Shown piece by piece: positions 23,617 to 35,849 of a stretch of 64,000 nt of DNA. Below the pieces are notes generated by a model, which saw only the letters and a list, made by a program, of their open reading frames with translations, ran no database searches and was not told the DNA's origin. This DNA is from Cristatella mucedo (lineage: Eukaryota; Bryozoa; Phylactolaemata; Cristatellidae). The stretch covers positions 870,001-934,000 of the forward strand of contig WPIO01000026.1 of the NCBI GenBank assembly GCA_009760855.2, written 5' to 3'. The position numbers and the translations under genes were made by a program. Position 1 is the stretch's first letter. Each line of letters starts with the position of its first letter.

Positions 23617-23624
23617 GACTAGTT

Positions 23625-24192
23625 GCTGTTAGCAACTGGCAGCCGAATTTGTCCCGCTCATTACTCTCTGAGAAATGATGAGGGATGGCCTTCACGCATG
23701 CAACGCAGGTAGACAGACAGCGTACATTTATTGGAGGAAACTCGAGGCGAATTGAAATTGGTGTAAATTATTAGCCCCAATTTACGAGCCAAATTCCAGA
23801 GGAGACACCGAGAAAAGAGACAGCGCCTTCGGGCGACTTTCGTGCTGAAGCGGCTGCAGGGCAATTTGTAGCATTCCTACGTCGGTAAAGAACGTGCAGC
23901 ATGCAACATGTGCGCAATACCACTGTATGGTTGGTTAGTTGTAATGTTACTGCCAATCCTGCGTCATTATGCTCTTGCTCACCTTACTATGCCAGATTAT
24001 CATCTGCGTTCGCAGGCTGCCGTGGACACTTTACTGTCGCTTCTACTAACTTAAAAGGAAGCAGGCGTGGTCATTGACCTGCAGTGCATATACAAGTGCG
24101 AAATCAAATGAAAGACGACTCATCAAAACGCCTGTGATCGCTTAAGGCTGCAGCGCGGGACGTTATCTGCTTATTATCCTTTTTGTTCATTC
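23625..24192. other. Unassigned stretch
   Basis: No supported exon or repeat. Confidence 0.4.
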
Positions 24193-24274
24193 TATGACCC
24201 GTTCTATATCTATGACCCGTTCTATATCTATGACCCGTTCTATATCTATGACCCGTTCTATATCTATGACCCGT
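24193..24274 (+). repeat. 18-bp minisatellite
   Basis: About 4.5 tandem copies of TATGACCCGTTCTATATC, identical to one another, so recently made. It reads through as (MTRSIS)n but no gene context supports translation. Confidence 0.95.
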
Positions 24275-24959
24275 GAATTTGTTCATGTCTGTCGCCGGTC
24301 CTGTCGAATCGAGCCGCTAGCGAGTGGCTCGGAGTGTCCCGATATCACGCTCTCGGCTGCTCAACCGCATTTCTTGGCCTTGTCTCGTGCTGTCACCTGA
24401 CGTTTTCACTGGGCCGCTCAGGATACAGTCAAAGTGTATAAGGTGAGCGGTGAGCAACATCGTTGGTGTCGTGCCTTCGAAAGAGAGCCACAGCAGCTGC
24501 AACGGTCGATGCACGGCTATACACAGTTTGCTTTGTAATAAAAATGAGGGCAACTCAAATGTCTATTGCGAAACCTTTCTTAAGTTTTTCGAACGGTGAT
24601 TGACAATAACATCGCAAATGCGAGCGTATACATTTTAATAAAACCACACAAATGAATTACAGAGAGGCGTTTCCAAAGCAACGTTCTGTTTTACTTGTAC
24701 GAACATCAAAAGGTATTTTCCGATCAAAAAGATTAGTGCTGCTCTGAAAAATTGACGGCTGGGCGATTGTCATTTAAGGATTCTAGCTTCATTTTGACTA
24801 TCAAGATATCAGGAAATGACGAGATGCAGTCGATAGTGAGATAGAAACTTCCGGAGAAAAGTGACTAAATGCATGGTCTCCGTGGAATTTGAAGTTAATC
24901 AAAGTTGCCAGTAACTGAACGAAGTCAGAAGAGTGAGCAGTGCTGCGAAATACTTGATG
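24275..24959. other. Unassigned stretch
   Basis: No supported gene. Two AATAAA-like motifs (near 24,536 and 24,635) lack coding context. Confidence 0.35.
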
Positions 24960-26165
24960 TGCGACTAATCCAGAGGTAGAGAGCCGGAGTAAGAGAGTGG
25001 AGCGACATCAACGTGACGAGGGCGCAATCTCAAAGTCAGTCCGGTGCTGTATGAGCATCAGCAGCGAGGTTGGCGAGGAGGGGTGTATTGAGGTTGTTCG
25101 AAGTCTAGGACCCGCTTGCCCACGCTGCTGCTGCTGCGTTTTGACTGGAATTCTACTGGCAGGAGGACCCATGAGTGAATGGTGACAGAGGTATAGTCGG
25201 AACGGCACGAATTCACGGACCAGCTGCCGCTGCGGTCCCCCGTAATCTAAGCTAGCCGGAATGTTAGATCAATATGATGGATGGTTTTTTTAAATTTAAA
25301 CAAGGCAGACTCGGCTGTCGAGCAGCTGCGCACATTCAGCCGACAGGGCATTTCGAGTGACGAATCTCACATTCATTGCAGAGGAAATATGCAGGTCGAG
25401 CCGATTGGGGCAATTGTCACAATTTTACGTAGGGCAAAGTAGACAGACTCGAATGTGGATCTGACGGTTTCATATGGTGAAAAGTTATTTTAAACAGGAC
25501 GCCAGATTACATGCAGAAGCTACAGGACGTTTACTGGCTGAGACCACTTGGAGAATTAAGCTTTCCAGTTTTCAATCAACACTTGGCTTGCCCTTGATTA
25601 GTAAGTTGGTTCTTGTCGTCGTTCAATTTGACAATGCTTTCTGCTATTCAAGTATGAATGCCAGCAATATATGCTGTTGGGGAGCCAGGATAGTTTGAGA
25701 TGATAGGAAATCAAAGTATGAGTACAGCTACTTGTTATCTACATGACAATGGAACCGAGCCTACATTGCGCTTGGCGATACGATTGACCGAAGGGAGAAT
25801 TGTAATTTGCTAAAATGAGTGGACCTAAAACGGATTGCTGAGGCAAATCATGCGCTAGAAGCTGTCTTGATGATCCTTTTCCGTTCGTTAATGTCTATCC
25901 CTGAATTGTTACACCGCTGTAAGACGAAATCTATTCTAGCACGATAAATCCTAGCCGGGTACGAGACGCGCTCAAGGAGCATTTAGTGATCTACGATATA
26001 TAAAGCAACTGAAAGATCGAGCCAACAGAAACTGCCTAAGTCGGTATTGCCGAGGTGGTAATTAAAATTTCAAGACTTCTGCACACTCTGCTGAGCGATT
26101 ATCTCTAAAACCTGACTGGAAATTACTTTTGGGTTTAAAAAACATTTGATCGAGTGGTAGCAAAC
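24960..26165 (-). mobile_element. Degenerate LINE remnant, reverse-transcriptase part
   Basis: The reverse complement carries decayed LINE phrases. Around 25,610-25,680 matches the rc of LINE A near 4,780-4,830. Around 25,985-26,130 matches the region encoding the AFD and QSGF blocks. No open frame survives. The right end is the AC/AT microsatellite. Confidence 0.6.
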
Positions 26166-26175
26166 GATCTAAACT

Positions 26176-26310
<135 letters not shown>

Positions 26311-26559
26311 TCTGCTACTACTCAGTCAAATATTCTTTATAGGACAAGCAGTCGGGAAACTGAGCAGACGATATTAATGATCGCCTAGTTTAGTACCTAT
26401 TTTTCAATGTAACCTGAGAAAAGCCTCAATGAAAGATGCCGAGAAAAAACCTGAAAACCAAGGGAAGATTCACAATGTTAGTTATGGAGGACAGCTGAAA
26501 ATCTTGGTAAATTCAGGCCTGCTTAGAGAGTGACGAGGGACCCAAGTAGGAAATTCTTT

Positions 26560-27195
26560 TTTGACATCCCGTCTCAAATCTTGTAACTCACGATTCATAG
26601 GTCGTCCGGACTGTGCAATCAGGTGGTTTTAGTTAGTACTAAACTCTGCTTCTCTAATATGTCGTGAACTTACAAGTTCCTTCATTACCCTATCTATCAC
26701 CTACCTTCGCTGTTTCGTTATTACATAGGGTGTCGACTCCGCGGTAGTTTGGTTATAAGTCTAACCATTCTTTTACTCCAGTCTACTAACCCAAATTACT
26801 TTTGAATCAGGATAGACATCGTACCACCCGCTTGTCTGATTCAAGTCTTTTAGCTGTGCCTCGAATCAGCCTCGAATCATCTGGAAACAGTGCTTTTGAT
26901 GTGTATGCTCCCAAAATCTGGATCAGTTATCCCTACTAAAATCACGACATATCCTGGCTTGAAAAATTTAAGGAGAAGCTGAAAACCCTCTTGTTTCTTG
27001 CAGCGTTTGATGGGTCCGAATGTAATGATTTGATGTGTCCGAATGTGTTGTCTTGTGTGTGCTCATGTGTGCTAACACTGTGCCTGTACCACTGGGCACT
27101 AACCTATTGACATGCTTTCTTTGCAGCATAGGTAAGGGGTTCAAAAAAACGCAGTAATATTAGGGCGCCATGCAAGAGTCTTATTATTATATTGT
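26560..27195 (+). mobile_element. LINE A 3' fragment
   Basis: It starts at TGACATCCCGTCTCAAATCTTG, equivalent to 5,070 in the longest copy, and runs to a decayed tail with (TTA)n. Highly diverged. Confidence 0.75.
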
Positions 27196-27539
27196 TAGTA
27201 TTATTTCAGGAAAAGAAAATTAGGTTGGGGTCTAATGGGCGAGTTAGCATTCTTAGACTGGGGGCGAGTGCTTCGTTCTCGGGGCAGCAGCAGCGACAGG
27301 CGTCGAAATGGGCGACGAGGGAAGAGCTGGGAACGCCTGACCAAAGCTCTATGGAGAATATCACCGTAGCGAATGACTCTGTAATTTTGCCACTATGTTT
27401 TACCAAGAAGCCAGAAGAACGATCAGCTAGATCACCGCAGGGGTGGCTAGACAGACTCGGCTGTCAGAATCATATCGTTGATGCTCTGCATAAGCACGTT
27501 TGGACTGTGAATCGACGTGATCGTCTATTAAATTGCTCG
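27196..27539. other. Unassigned stretch
   Basis: A 140-codon frame at 27,192-27,614 starts in the LINE tail and ends in a SINE, so it is probably chance. The minus strand also has an overlapping frame. Confidence 0.35.
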
Positions 27540-27660
27540 CTTTTCACGACCGAGGTCGTGGGTACACATCCTTCAGTGGGTGGTCCTGTATTGCCAAATG
27601 CTACCCGATGGTGATAGCCGTTATGGCTCTTCTACCGCTATACAAATTGGGCTGTAAAAT
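27540..27660 (+). mobile_element. SINE B fragment
   Basis: ACGACCGAGGTCGTGGGTAC, then TTCAGTGGGTGGTCCTGTATTG and GGCTCTTCTACCGCTATACAAA, match the middle and tail of the SINE at 52,872. Confidence 0.55.
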
Positions 27661-28073
27661 CAGCTAATATTATGATCGCAATTTGTTCTTATAGAAGCTA
27701 AATTTGGATTGCCTACGATGGATTTGTACGACCCACAATCTCTGCATGCCAGAGAATGAAAAGTTGAAACTGAATTTAAAAAACCTGTAAGCTCAAGTTA
27801 AACTTAGTAGTCCTAGAAACATCTACAGTAAATCGTCATCCATTTTTGCGATGATATTCGTTGAGCCTAGTCAGAAGAGAAAACTCGTCCTAAGCACAGG
27901 CACGGGTCGTATTGCATCATAACACCTACGAGAGTAGAACCGATTGAAGAGTAAGCTGAAGTTGCAAAGAAACTTTATTTTGCGAATGGTTTAAATATCA
28001 AGTTCATGCAGGTTTCCAATTTATCAGCAACATTGCGGACGTAGAGAAATGCTTTTAGAAATGAGTATAGAAA
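27661..28073. other. Unassigned stretch
   Basis: Nothing recognisable. Confidence 0.4.
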
Positions 28074-28301
28074 TTAACTGAGGAAAATTTTCATAGATGA
28101 TCTTATCAAGAGATTGTCCTTTGATGCGAGCTCATGCACCTGAGCTACCGGAGAAAGTGAATCAGCCATAGAGCGAAAATTGTCGCATTTCTGCGCAGTC
28201 AGGTTATCGAGCTGACCGTTGAAATCACCTAGTATAAGGAGTAGCCAATTTTTAGAGGACAGGGTTGACGCGAGCTCAGGAAAATTGGAAGTAATGCTCA
28301 T
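28074..28301 (-). pseudogene. LINE endonuclease fragment
   Basis: The minus frame contains WLLLILGDFNGQLDN, the GDFN catalytic box of AP-type LINE endonucleases. The neighbouring minus frame at 28,276-28,470 may be the adjoining part after a frameshift. No reverse transcriptase follows. Confidence 0.65.
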
Positions 28302-28982
28302 CTTGCCACCCGGGGTTGACAGATGACTGTCTAGGTTGGCACATTACATTACATATTACGATTGGAGGAACTTGATGAGATCTCCCAAGGACTGCTTCAA
28401 CAGGCCCGCACCAATGGCTTCCTGACGGCAGCTCGAGGAGAAAAAACGGTAACTGCAGTGTGTGAGTCATTGAATCATGTCGCTGTCACCACACTCTTCA
28501 ATTTTGCCACGAAGCCCACTATCCAATCGGTCCTAGCTTGAAATACCTTGGGTTTCCACATAGACGACTCGCGCCTCTTGGTTCGCTAGCTGGCAGACGG
28601 CCTCATCTAGTCTGCCTCACGTGATTGACTGCAGCAGCTCGTCTTAGCGGTAGAGGGGCTGACTTCCATCATGGGCCGCGCTTTCGTACCGAGAAATGGG
28701 CGGGTCTGCTCGGCAAGCGCCAAGCGTCAGCTTCACTTCGTCAGCGTGCTGCGTTTGGCGTAAGGCGACTCAAAAGTAATCTGCCCGAGCGCGATCAGGG
28801 CCTTGGCTAACCCAGTAAGATATTGAGTAGGCGTGTCAATCCCTTATAAGAGATATCAACGGTGTGCATTCCTCTCCCCTCATCCCCTGAAGAAGTTCAA
28901 CGTCCTGCGTGACTTTCGAAGCCTAGTTTGACTGGTCGCACGAGATTGAACGTGTTGGCCGTACGTGCACTGGGCCTTCGCT
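28302..28982. other. Unassigned stretch
   Basis: The left part may still be LINE. The rest shows no supported gene. Confidence 0.35.
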
Positions 28983-29060
28983 ATGAAGCGACCCAGTCAG
29001 CAGCCTGCCGCCTCGAGTCCCACAAATGACTGCGATAAAGCTGCCATTTCCTCAATAAAT
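28983..29060 (+). CDS. Possible first coding exon of a small unrecognised protein
   Basis: ATG in the context GCTATGAAG opens 26 codons (MKRPSQQPAASSPTNDC...) and meets a consensus donor AAT|GTAAGT in phase 0. It joins in frame to 29,901-30,110. The segment is hydrophilic and probably disordered. No family recognised. Confidence 0.35.
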
Positions 29061-29167
29061 GTAAGTAAACTAGTATTTAGTTGTATGGAAATTCTCCACG
29101 TCGAACGTCGAACGAGGGGAGCAGCGAGCCAGCATCGCGACCTCGGAGAATGGACCTTCAATTTTCT

Positions 29168-29521
29168 TCATTCTTTCTGCAAACAAACGACCGCATCCGG
29201 TTCTTTGGGCGGAATCTTGAGATCTATTCTGTGTACGATAAAATTCGCCGCAAATGAACTGTTCTCGCATGCACGCGCTTTTGCCAGCATTCGGGATCTG
29301 GCTGACAGTACGTTCTCGTCTTGGACGAGCACGATCCCGGCTCTCTGGAGCGCATCGATGCAGCTCCGCTCGCCCTGCTCGCTGTCTTCAAAGTAGCATT
29401 CTCCCTGGGATCTTTTGTCGGACACTTTTCGCTCTCTTCTCCGTGTCCGCGCTGAGGCTCCGGATTGAAGCTCCGTATGCCCTGATATCGAAGTATATCT
29501 CCCACTCTGAGATGAGTGCAA
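29168..29521 (-). other. Unrecognised open frame of 117 codons
   Basis: Coding-like composition (for example ALQRAGIVLVQDENVLSA) but no family, and it lies inside the intron predicted for the plus-strand pair of exons. Either this or the plus-strand model may be wrong. The start given is not an ATG. Confidence 0.2.
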
Positions 29522-29900
29522 ACCCTCTCGATACAGCAGCTACTATTCTCCTTCGGAGATGCAATTCATTTGCACAGGTTTACTGCCGTAATGTCTAATC
29601 TACGTGGTAAATCTGTCCCTGGCCTCTGATTTTGTCTCAGAATCTTTCGAAGACACTACCGTATGGCAACTTATGAAAAAGTCGACACTAGATGGCGAGA
29701 AGAAAGAAAAGAAAGAAAGGAGACAAAAACTAATACTCTCAGGCATGCCATTTCTAAACGCAACTGCAAACGTTTGACATGATGATGCATCCAGTAGTAA
29801 AACAACCCGTTGCTATTTTTGGAAACCTGGCATCATCATTCATTTCATGAATCGTTTTCAGCAGCAGTATTTTGCATTTTTTTTTTTTTTTTGGTGACAG

Positions 29901-30110
29901 TTCGATATCGACGAACTTCAGAATAGCTCCGTGATGGACATTCTTGCTCACCGAACTCCTGCTGCTGAGGCGCACTCTGTACAGCGGCTGCATGCAGCCG
30001 CTGCTTCAGGGCCGCGGCTTCAGAGGAGTGGCGGCTCGAACGATATTCTTGCCTTCACCGCTCGCCTTCACCGATCGGCGTGGCTTTACTTCGCTCGCAG
30101 CCCAGATTGA
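29901..30110 (+). CDS. Possible terminal exon of the small unrecognised protein
   Basis: A strong acceptor (T18 run, then GGTGACAG) precedes a phase-0 frame beginning FDIDELQNSSVMDILAH, predicted helical, and ending at TGA (30,108-30,110). With 28,983-29,060 it would make a 95-residue protein with an 840-bp intron. It has an amphipathic look but no named domain. No clear AATAAA within 300 bp downstream. Confidence 0.38.
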   Translation, partial: FDIDELQNSSVMDILAHRTPAAEAHSVQRLHAAAASGPRLQRSGGSNDILAFTARLHRSAWLYFARSPD

Positions 30111-31831
30111 AAATTCGAGCGAACGCCTCGCGCTCGACACGGGGCAGCCGTGCGGTTGAACAGAGAGCTGAGAGCACGACGTCGACACGCACTCTCCGAG
30201 TCACTCGCTAGCAGCTCGATTTGACAGGGACCGGGGTGGGCAGACGCGATCGAATGCTCGGGTCAGAGCATAGATATATAGGGAACTGGCGACCTGACAC
30301 TATCCGCAGCATTAAGCGGTCATTAGCGACACTTCAGCGTGTCATCTTTCCTTTGAGTTCGCGCATTCGTCGCGTCGCCGCTGCGAACTTATTTGAAACT
30401 TGTTGCCATATTAGGCTATTTAATTCACAGTGATTTGAGCAGCCCACGCTTTCACATATTACGCTTTCACTTATTTTCACATAGTATTGTAACAGCCCGC
30501 AAGAGGAGACCCCATCTACGGCACTGATTTCCTGCTGTTCATTTATGGGGACAACAGTCAAGTCCTTTGCCCGTAATAGTGAAACCGTATGAGAATGTTT
30601 GAAGCTTCTAGAAATGGCAGGCATCGAGACCACACGTATGAAGGGACGACCGGTGATTGTGGTGTAGCAATGCTACAAGGGTACCGTGCTGTATAGGCTG
30701 AAAAGAAAGCTGACCGGGGCAGACGGATCTTCAGCTGATATTAAAATAAGGTAGAGTCAAGTTGTTTCCGTCGGTGGAAGAAAGTTCCATACTTCCGAGG
30801 AATATGAGCAGAAGGCTCTATCAGCAAGAGAACTAAGCATTGAGGGTGATTACTATAGAAAAAGAATTGCAGTAAGCATTGTAGACGCGATGTCACAAAC
30901 GCGTGAGCTAGTTAGGCTGTTATACTCTTATTTAAGCTGGCGTGATTTCGGCGATGTTTCTCAGCTGAAAGTTAGGCAGAATTGGCAGTGGAGGAAATTT
31001 TGACATTCAGTGGCAAGTCTATATGCAACACCGAATAAGCAGCAATATGAAAAATTGAAATGACGTGTCATTCAAAAGCCACAGACATTTATTTTTTGGT
31101 GGAATAGTGAGCAATTTCATTTCCCCTCTGTGCTTGGCTTAGAAGCCACTGAAGCATCAACAAGGTGTACACAGTACACGCCTCGCTCGACTACAAGTCA
31201 CCACTCTGCGGTGCATGCAGAAATTACCAACTCACACAGATACTTGGTACACCTGTGAATTCGGCAGAGGAGTGACTAAGTCTGCTATAATCTTTCCATT
31301 GCCAGCAAGACATGTTTTAGACAGCGTCTTATCCGAGCCTTCCATTCACTAAAGTCTAATGACCGGCATTCATTGCAGGCTGTCACGCGAGTCAATTGAA
31401 AGCCCGGAAGCTGAACGGTTGCGTAAGCTCAAACGCATCCAACAATCTGGTCATTAGGGTCCGTCACGGCAACCGAAATGCAATTATTTTGTATTGCTAC
31501 TTGTGACTGACAGGCTGTTTCTCATACAAGTAGCCATTGTGTTGACTGCCAATGTTCAGGAGATTGTGGGTATCAAGAATATATCAATTCATTCAACAGA
31601 AGTGCTGTCAATGACTGCGATTGTCGCAGTCATTAGCATAGATACCGTTCTATTGACTGAGCAGAGAGCGTGCGGTTCGTCTTCACGAATGACTTATTTT
31701 TCTTATCAGCTGCCCACACGCGCTTCCACGCGCGCTTGCAGAAGGAGAAAAAAGCGCACAATACTAGAGGTGATTTTAGAGATACAACTTTGGGTGTATA
31801 GCCTAGCCTCGAAATCTCGCTGCCATCCCGC
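30111..31831. other. Unassigned stretch with a possible LINE trace
   Basis: Around 30,660-30,950 (AAGAAAGTTCCATACTTCCGAG, then AAGGCTCTATCAGC) resembles the rc of the C-terminal LINE C region at 61,650. Otherwise nothing supported. Confidence 0.35.
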
Positions 31832-32370
31832 ATGGATACTTCAGGATCAGCCTTTGCTCTGTCAGAGAACCCATTTAGTGGAGCCTGTGGAATGTACTTA
31901 CAAAACGCGAGCGAAATGGTGGCCGCTGATTCCGACGTCGTCGTCAAGCAAACTAGTGCAAGACTCCCTATTGGACTAGGTTTTGCAAGAGAAAGCAAGC
32001 CACTTGTAGTTGTCGCCTCACGATTCTGTAAACGTAAGTCCCCGCTCTGTGGATGGGTTTCGTGAATCTTTTGCATCAACGGGATGCACTGAGCAGTAAC
32101 GTTATGACGAATGGTTGTACTAGGTCCTGGAATGAGATATTCCTGTGAAGTCAACCCATTGACTTTTTCTAAGATTTCGTGAATATACTTTTGATTGGGT
32201 GATTGGTAAGGGAATACGGATGTATTCGCATGCGTCTGTGTATGCAGCGAAAACCGATCGCCTTTGTCACAAGAAGTCACCTGTGAAGCATATAATTTTG
32301 CTAACACAATCAGAGAGAGTATGCTGCTACACCGAGGTACGACTTGTCTTGCAAAAATGGCTCCACACAT
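31633..32370 (-). other. Unrecognised 246-codon open frame from an ATG
   Basis: The longest frame in the window not due to LINEs or simple repeats. From the ATG at 32,370 it starts MCGAIFARQVVPRCSSILSL, with a hydrophobic stretch that could be a signal or membrane segment. No family recognised. It overlaps the competing plus-strand model at 31,832-32,714; at most one is real. Confidence 0.25.
31832..32033 (+). CDS. Possible first exon of an unrecognised membrane protein
   Basis: ATGG start (MDTSGSAFALSENPFSGAC). 202 nt ending at a consensus donor AAAC|GTAAGT in phase 1. It joins in phase to 32,563. Competes with the minus-strand frame over the same bases. Confidence 0.3.
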
Positions 32371-32562
32371 CCGATTCACTCACCTTTCGTGCGAACAAGT
32401 ACGTAAATACATCCCGAGGACTATGAACTGATGTATTTTTATATGCCTTCTGGCCGTTATGATAAACAAAAGAGCCTGCCACTCTTATACTTTTTTATAC
32501 AGCGTAAGTAGATGTGGCTAAGCATTCATATTCACTGTATCTCTCCGGATATTTCTTCACAG

Positions 32563-32714
32563 CGATTATCACTTCAGCGTGGGGTGTGGCAGTTGGTATT
32601 GTTACTTGTTTTTTCGTTGGTCAGCAGTGTTCAACTTTGGCAACGTCCTGTGTTGGCAGCACATATATATTTTGCACATGTTCAGTTGTACAATGTCAGG
32701 CCGTATCTTTTTGA
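32563..32714 (+). CDS. Possible second exon with a membrane segment
   Basis: The acceptor GATATTTCTTCACAG is good and the entry phase is 1, as required. The frame reads IITSAWGVAVGIVTCFFVG, one plausible transmembrane helix, followed by a Cys-rich tail and TGA. No family recognised. Confidence 0.3.
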
Positions 32715-32854
32715 CGAGCAGCGTAAAGTTGCTCAATTATTGATAGTCTTGAGCCCATTGTCTACCTGCCTCTTCCTTCCGCTGCGACCGCCACACCCAA
32801 CTTAGCAATGTACCATGCGGCAAATTTTCATAGTGTTAATGGTAATGCATTTGA

Positions 32855-33050
32855 TATAGCGCCCTCAGAGAACCCAATCTCTTTCTAGGCACTTTACATC
32901 TGCTGCAAAGGAAGCAGGGTCGAATGGTTAGTGATAGCGTGCTCAACAAACAGCAAGAATAACACGGCTAGGGGTGACATGCATGGGGTCAACATGCAAG
33001 CACAGTTACTGGCAGCATGCACAGTGTCAGCACGCATAAGCATGACTTGT
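32855..33050 (-). mobile_element. LINE A 3' end (minus)
   Basis: The reverse complement gives the LINE A untranslated region (GCATGCTGCCAGTAACTGTGC) and tail (TAGGCACTTTACA in plus orientation). It ends near a CA/TA microsatellite. Confidence 0.85.
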
Positions 33051-33106
33051 CGACAGTCGGGACTGGTCGTCCAAAATAGCTGGTGGGCTTCACTTCTAAA
33101 TGCTAT

Positions 33107-34110
<1,004 letters not shown>

Positions 34111-34116
34111 TTTATT
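34111..34116 (-). terminator. Possible polyadenylation signal AATAAA
   Basis: TTTATT on the plus strand gives AATAAA on the minus strand, about 305 bp past the stop of the candidate exon at 34,422-34,483. Confidence 0.3.
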
Positions 34117-34421
34117 AAAGTAGATAATACGATACAACAAATCACAGAGATGGTGCTCATAATCCGCAGGCAACGTTGTCTTACAAAACCAAAGTCAAAA
34201 CTGAGAAATAACAACACGTGCCACTATTTACAGCTGGGTTCAGCTTGGTACAGCACAAAGTTAATGCATCTACCGCTGAGCACCGTTCTTACAGAAAACT
34301 TACAAAATTATGTGGGCATGTCTCCAGATTGTCTCTCTCCTCGCTGGCACCTACTGGCAGTACTTGTCCGAGCAACTGAACGCATGTACTGACAGTCAGA
34401 GTCGAACTCGCCGCCAGCTGA

Positions 34422-34483
34422 TTATTGCTTGATTGGTTTGAACTCAGGGAGCAGCGCAATAAATACAAAAGCCGCAATAATGC
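34422..34483 (-). CDS. Possible terminal exon of a membrane protein
   Basis: A strong acceptor (TTGTATTTGCTGACTATTTTAG) is followed in phase 1 by GIIAAFVFIALLPEFKPIKQ and TAA. One hydrophobic helix plus a short polar tail looks like the end of a transporter-type protein. A possible upstream exon is at about 35,171-35,265 (NRFGRGSAIVGRNDAAVPL), but its donor phase does not agree, so the gene model is incomplete. Confidence 0.35.
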
Positions 34484-34647
34484 CTAAAATAGTCAGCAAA
34501 TACAATAACGTAATGTCTTATGCAATGACTTTGAACAGGAAAATGTACCAAAAACGCAACGACCGTCCGTTAAACTTACGCAGTGCAGACTGCGGTGAAT
34601 TTAGGATAGCGGAGGCTCAACCGTTGTTATTGCATGTAATAATAATT

Positions 34648-34850
34648 TAATAATAATGCACTTGATAAAGCGCCCTCAGAGAACTTTATCTCTCTCTAGG
34701 CGCTTTACATTTGCTGCAAAGGGAAATGCAATTGAATGGTGAGTAAAATCATGCTTGATAAGCAAACAAAATTAATAACATGGATAGGGGTGACATGCAC
34801 AGGGTCAGCATGCAATGTAACTGAATACAATGAAATCAAACTGCCTGCAT
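34648..34850 (-). mobile_element. LINE A 3' end (minus)
   Basis: (TAA)n, then CACTTGATAAAGCGCCCTCAGAG and the untranslated region, all as the reverse complement of LINE A. Confidence 0.9.
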
Positions 34851-34964
34851 GCAACATTTGACTAAGCAGAATGAAGACCATCACTCTGTCCTCAAATCTC
34901 TGGTGAATTTCAGCTTTGTAAATAGAATTGCACGTGAACAGTTTTTATAGCCAGGTTGAAGACA

Positions 34965-34980
34965 CACACACACACACACA

Positions 34981-35023
<43 letters not shown>

Positions 35024-35045
35024 ACAAACACGCACACAAGCACAC
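34965..35045 (+). repeat. (CA)n microsatellite with CGCA interruptions
   Basis: Interrupted CA repeat. Confidence 0.95.
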
Positions 35046-35519
35046 CTCACCGTCCGTGATCTACCCGGCTTCTCCCAGCGTTTGCTTTAATTGCAGGCCA
35101 TGCAGTTTGACCTCTGGTAATGTTGAAGTATGTGTTAACTTACAAAATATTATCCGTTAGCAACTTTTACGTAACGCATTTCAAAGGCAAAAGACCAAAA
35201 ATATAAACCAATGGAACTGCAGCGTCGTTGCGACCCACAATAGCAGAGCCGCGTCCGAATCTGTTCTATAAAAAATATTGCACCACGATTCTAGGGGAGT
35301 GCCGGTAGAGGTGTTCCCCTCGTGCCCCCTCCCTCCCCTCCCCCGGCAGGCGCACTTCCTGGTCAAGTATCAATCGGGCCAACGCCCCTAGCCTACTCTG
35401 TCTAAGGACCAGGTACTAAGTATGTGCCCTTAGCCTCACGTTTTGCATTAATCCTTAAAAGAGGCTCTCACCAGGTTATGCATTAGGAGGTCAATATTAG
35501 ACCAAGAGAAATTAATAAC

Positions 35520-35570
35520 TTCAGAACAGTCTTCCTTCTGACATTTCAATCAAAGACACTCGAAAACTGC
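35520..35570 (+). mobile_element. LINE A reverse-transcriptase scrap
   Basis: AGTCTTCCTTCTGACATTTC, then AATCAAAGACACTCGAAAAC, equals LINE A near 4,200-4,240. It is cut by the SINE that follows. Confidence 0.7.
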
Positions 35571-35571
35571 C

Positions 35572-35712
35572 GAGCTGGTTTGGTCCAGCGGTTAATGTGC
35601 TCGCCCGACCAAGGTCTGGCTGAAGTCGTGGGCTCGAGCCCCGAGGCACATGTGAAGCGCCTGAATAGAGATTAAGTTCTCTTTGGAAGCTATACAAATA
35701 AATTATATATTT
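35572..35712 (+). mobile_element. SINE A
   Basis: GAGCTGGTTTGGTCCAGCGGTTAA (A box), GTCGTGGGCTCGAGCCCC (B box) and tail TGAAGCGCCTGAATAGAG, closely matching the copy at 20,089. Confidence 0.87.
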
Positions 35713-35849
35713 AAATAATTTAAAAAGCAGTGGCAGACTAGCTAAACTGTTACACCAACACTTTAAACCTTAAATTATGAACGGTTAAAATATGAAGTAT
35801 CAAGCCTGCACGTAAGCTTCAGAAATTTTTTTAAGCAGGTCCCTCCACC

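Noticed and set aside
24193-24274. CRISPR array
   Set aside because: The 18-bp units are contiguous with no spacers, and the genome is eukaryotic.
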